A stretch of DNA of 6,318 nt from JBGQDM01 sp041495845. GTDB lineage: Bacteria; Acidobacteriota; Terriglobia; Terriglobales; Acidobacteriaceae. The stretch covers positions 1-6,318 of the forward strand of contig JBGQDM010000146.1 of the NCBI GenBank assembly GCA_041495845.1, written 5' to 3'. Position numbers and translations under genes: made by a program. This document shows positions 4,551 through 6,318 of the stretch, piece by piece. Every line of letters begins with the position of its first letter. Positions within the stretch are counted from its first letter, which is position 1. The notes below the pieces were generated by a model. It did no database searches and was not told the origin of the DNA. It worked only from the letters and a program-made list of their open reading frames with translations.

Positions 4551-5882
4551 TCACTCCGGAGTGCGGTCAATCCGCAGAATGGTGTGCAACAAAACGTTGG
4601 CGCCATTGGCACAATCCTGCCAAGGGGTGGATTCCCTGGGAGAATGGCTGATGCCGTTGCTGCTGGGGACGAAGATCATCCCGATGGGGCTGATCTTCGC
4701 CAGCATCTGGGCGTCGTGACCAGCGCCGCTGGGCAAGCGCATGGTCTTGAACCCGAGTTCCGTCGCGGCCGCTTCGATGTTGTCCTGAATTTTCGGGTCC
4801 GCAACCGCTGGCGGAGCGTGCTCCACTCTTTCCATTATGATCTCGGTTCCAGTCTCGTTCGCGATTGCCTGCGCGCGTTTCTCAATCTCGGCACCCAGGC
4901 GTGCGATCTTTTCCGCCGACAGGTCGCGCAACTCAATGGTGTGTTTTACCAGGCCGGGCACGACATTCGGGGCATTGGGAAAAACCTCCAGCTTCCCCAC
5001 CGTGCCCACCTGCCGCCCAGGCTCTTGCATGACCACAGTCTGCACCGCTTCCACCAACTTGGCTGCGGCCAGTAGTGCATTGTGGCGTTCGCTCATCGGA
5101 GTGGTCCCAGCATGGTTCGCAAAACCGCGAATTTCTACCGCATACTCGTCGATGCTGACAATTCCTTCCACCACACCGATCGGCACTTTGGCCCGATCGA
5201 GAACGCCACCCTGTTCGATGTGCAGTTCGAGATAGCAGCGGAGGTCGCCGGGAAGAAGACGCGCCTCGGCCAGCCGTTTTGGGTCACCCCCAAGTTTGCG
5301 GACGCCGTCCGGCATCGAGATTCCGTTATATACGCGAGTGAACTCGCCAGGCCCCAACTCACCGACTGCAGCACCACTGCCGGTAAAGCCGCCTTCCTCA
5401 TTCGGCCAGATCACCATCCGCAGCGGATGACGGGTGGTAACGCCGCGTTCCTGCAATGTATGCATGACTTCGATCGCGGCCATCGAGCCCAAATCACCGT
5501 CAAAGTTGCCGCCACTGGGTACGGAGTCGATATGCGAGCCAAAGAGAATTGGTTTCAAGCCTGGCTCTGACCCAGCTCGCGACCCGAAGATACTTCCCGC
5601 GGCATCGACCTGTGGCTCCATTCCGGACGCCCGCATTCGCTGCATCACGTAATTCCGGCCGGCCACATCCGCATCCGAGAAAGCGACGCGGCTGACACCA
5701 TCCGCGAACGTGCCGCCGGATGAACGGCCGAAGAGGCTGAGCCCTTCCAGACCCTCGCGCAGGCGGCTGGCGTTAACACGCAAGTCGGAGGAAGGCGTCT
5801 GCGAAAAACAAAAGCTGGGGAGAGTAGCGCCGACCGAAGCCAAGGTCATCCCGGTAAGTAGTTCACGGCGATTCATCAACAT
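4551..5882 (-). CDS. Tat-exported M20-family amidohydrolase (N-carbamoyl-amino acid / allantoate / ureidoglycolate type)
   Basis: This is a two-metal hydrolase of the hydantoinase/carbamoylase branch of peptidase family M20, which removes carbamoyl or ureido groups from amino-acid-like substrates. It has 443 residues including an N-terminal signal. NRRELLTG (4-11) with a following hydrophobic stretch and SFCFSQ is a Tat-type leader, so it probably acts in the periplasm, unusual for this mainly cytoplasmic family. Expected metal ligands are present: GSHIDSVPSGGNFDG (115-129; His117, Asp128), NEEGG (161-165), ELHIEQG (219-225; His221) and SHSPRE (412-417; His413). GFANHAGTTPMSERHNAL (253-270) marks the dimerisation-lid junction, and GAGHDAQ (387-393) lies near the substrate site. 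The common EEGSRF is replaced by EEGGFTGSG. The substrate is unknown. Starts at residue 1 or 3 are both possible; neither has a Shine-Dalgarno. It leads into ogt and diverges from the isoaspartyl peptidase. Confidence 0.9.
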   Translation of the reverse strand: MLMNRRELLTGMTLASVGATLPSFCFSQTPSSDLRVNASRLREGLEGLSLFGRSSGGTFADGVSRVAFSDADVAGRNYVMQRMRASGMEPQVDAAGSIFGSRAGSEPGLKPILFGSHIDSVPSGGNFDGDLGSMAAIEVMHTLQERGVTTRHPLRMVIWPNEEGGFTGSGAAVGELGPGEFTRVYNGISMPDGVRKLGGDPKRLAEARLLPGDLRCYLELHIEQGGVLDRAKVPIGVVEGIVSIDEYAVEIRGFANHAGTTPMSERHNALLAAAKLVEAVQTVVMQEPGRQVGTVGKLEVFPNAPNVVPGLVKHTIELRDLSAEKIARLGAEIEKRAQAIANETGTEIIMERVEHAPPAVADPKIQDNIEAAATELGFKTMRLPSGAGHDAQMLAKISPIGMIFVPSSNGISHSPRESTPWQDCANGANVLLHTILRIDRTPE

Positions 5883-5892
5883 GGCGAGGACG

Positions 5893-5907
5893 ATCTTAGC
5901 CTAAGAT
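5893..5907. promoter_or_regulatory. Perfect 15-bp palindrome over the amidohydrolase transcription start (candidate operator)
   Basis: ATCTTAG (5893-5899), one centre base, then CTAAGAT (5901-5907): both 7-base arms match exactly. A one-base loop cannot form an RNA hairpin, so this looks like a site for a dimeric protein. It overlaps the edge of the predicted -10 and the predicted start site, a usual place for a repressor to bind. Confidence 0.5.
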
Positions 5908-5934
5908 TTTGCTCGTAACGCCAGCAAATCTCAA
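5906..5934 (-). promoter_or_regulatory. Sigma-70 type promoter for the amidohydrolase-ogt pair
   Basis: On the minus strand the -35 TTGAGA (5934-5929, five of six) and the -10 CAAAAT (5911-5906, four of six) are 17 bp apart. A start near 5899 would leave a leader of about 16 nt before the ATG at 5882. Confidence 0.5.
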
Positions 5935-5947
5935 ACTGCCACCAGCC

Positions 5948-5956
5948 TGCTAGACT
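5948..5956 (+). promoter_or_regulatory. Extended -10 candidate for the isoaspartyl peptidase gene
   Basis: The top strand reads TGCTAGACT, an extended TGn element followed by a four-of-six -10. A start near 5963 would leave a leader of about 35 nt, enough to include the Shine-Dalgarno at 5985. No -35 is seen, as is common for extended -10 promoters. Confidence 0.35.
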
Positions 5957-5984
5957 ATCCCTCGTTTCCGCACCTTAACTACAC

Positions 5985-5988
5985 AGGA
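5985..5988 (+). promoter_or_regulatory. Shine-Dalgarno supporting a TTG start
   Basis: AGGA lies nine bases before the TTG at 5998. It decides the start, since no ATG or GTG is available in frame upstream of the first conserved strand. Confidence 0.55.
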
Positions 5989-5997
5989 CGGACCCGC

Positions 5998-6318
5998 TTG
6001 TCTGAACGACCTTTGCTGGTAGTGCACGGTGGCGCCTGGGCCATCCCCGACGACATGGTGGAGGCGCACAAGGACGGTGTGCGCAACGCGATTGCTGCCG
6101 GATGGAAAGTTCTCGATTGCGGTGGCGCTGCACTCGACGCGGTAGAAGAAGCGGTAGCTACGCTCGAAGACGACGAAACCTTCGACGCGGGACGCGGCAG
6201 TTTTCTCAATCGCGAGGGCAAAGTCCAGCTCGACGCGCTCATCATGGAAGGCGCAACTTTGCGCGCAGGTGGTGTCGGCTGCGTTGAGCGCCTGCGGAAC
6301 CCGGTGCGCGCCGCCCGC
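5998..6318 (+). CDS. Isoaspartyl peptidase / type III L-asparaginase, 5' part (107 codons; runs off the right edge)
   Basis: This is an N-terminal-nucleophile hydrolase of the plant-type asparaginase family, which cleaves isoaspartyl dipeptides and L-asparagine after splitting itself into two subunits. Only part of the alpha subunit is in the window. From the TTG start, SERPLLVVHGGAW (2-14) is the typical first strand and HGGAW signature. Then comes GGAALDAVEEAVATLEDDETFDAGRGSFLN (42-71), where the family normally has 'DAVEaAVraLEDdplFNAGrGsvl', and KVQLDALIMEG (75-85). In many relatives the phrase is NAGRG; here it is DAGRG. VGCVERLRNPVRAAR ends the visible part and fits the usual 'GaVa.v..ikNPI.lAR'. 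The autocleaving threonine lies beyond the window, so activity cannot be judged. A leader peptide is not visible, so this one is probably cytoplasmic. It is divergent from the amidohydrolase across 115 bp. Confidence 0.93.
   Translation, partial: MSERPLLVVHGGAWAIPDDMVEAHKDGVRNAIAAGWKVLDCGGAALDAVEEAVATLEDDETFDAGRGSFLNREGKVQLDALIMEGATLRAGGVGCVERLRNPVRAAR

Noticed and set aside
4538..4612. Upstream extension of ogt by 25 codons
   Set aside because: These codons overlap the amidohydrolase end in another frame, and the family starts at MRYTRIASPVG.
4536..5570. Plus-strand frames (179 and 162 codons) inside the amidohydrolase
   Set aside because: Both are antisense to an M20 gene with all metal ligands in place and have no motif of their own.
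1..6318. CRISPR array, insertion sequence, toxin-antitoxin or defence genes
   Set aside because: No spaced direct repeats, transposase motifs, terminal repeats or small toxin/antitoxin pairs were seen; all long genes belong to known housekeeping or metabolic families.

Overview
The window is about 6.3 kb of GC-rich bacterial chromosome (roughly 60% G+C by eye), densely packed with ordinary single-copy genes. The gene set (CarD, GreA, YqgF, MltG, a lipoprotein and a Tat-exported hydrolase) indicates a diderm bacterium. The protein sequences look most like those of Acidobacteriota (Terriglobia/Koribacter type); this is an impression from memory and could not be tested here. I see no insertion sequence, phage gene, CRISPR array, tRNA or rRNA.

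Layout. Positions 1-2624 read leftward: carD (2624-2088), yqgF/ruvX (1993-1496), mltG (1409-420) and the start of a lipoprotein gene that runs off the left edge (336-1). Positions 2625-2941 are a divergent control region of 317 bp. Positions 2942-4044 read rightward: greA and, overlapping it by 4 bp (ATGA), a CDP-alcohol phosphatidyltransferase. Positions 5882-4058 read leftward: a Tat-signal M20-family amidohydrolase followed 13 bp later by an ogt-type DNA methyltransferase. The two blocks converge with only 13 bp between stop codons. At the right edge an isoaspartyl peptidase/type III asparaginase gene (5998-6318, partial) is transcribed away from the amidohydrolase.

How the genes relate. 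carD and greA both encode proteins that act directly on RNA polymerase, one at promoter opening and one in rescue of backtracked complexes, and they share one divergent promoter region. yqgF and mltG are neighbours in other bacteria too; the first acts on pre-16S rRNA and the second sets glycan strand length in peptidoglycan. The phosphatidyltransferase is a membrane lipid enzyme, possibly an inositol-phosphate type. The right-hand pair of amide-bond hydrolases suggests breakdown of carbamoyl/ureido compounds and damaged or small peptides.

Regulation visible in the sequence. carD has a good sigma-70 promoter (TTGACC-N17-TACCAT) and a real Shine-Dalgarno. By contrast yqgF and greA have perfect TATAAT boxes so close to the start codon that their mRNAs would have no or almost no leader. 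The amidohydrolase has a promoter (TTGAGA-N17-CAAAAT) with a perfect 7-bp palindrome over its predicted start point. I found no convincing new biological system; the items worth following are these control-region structures and the substrate questions for two enzymes.
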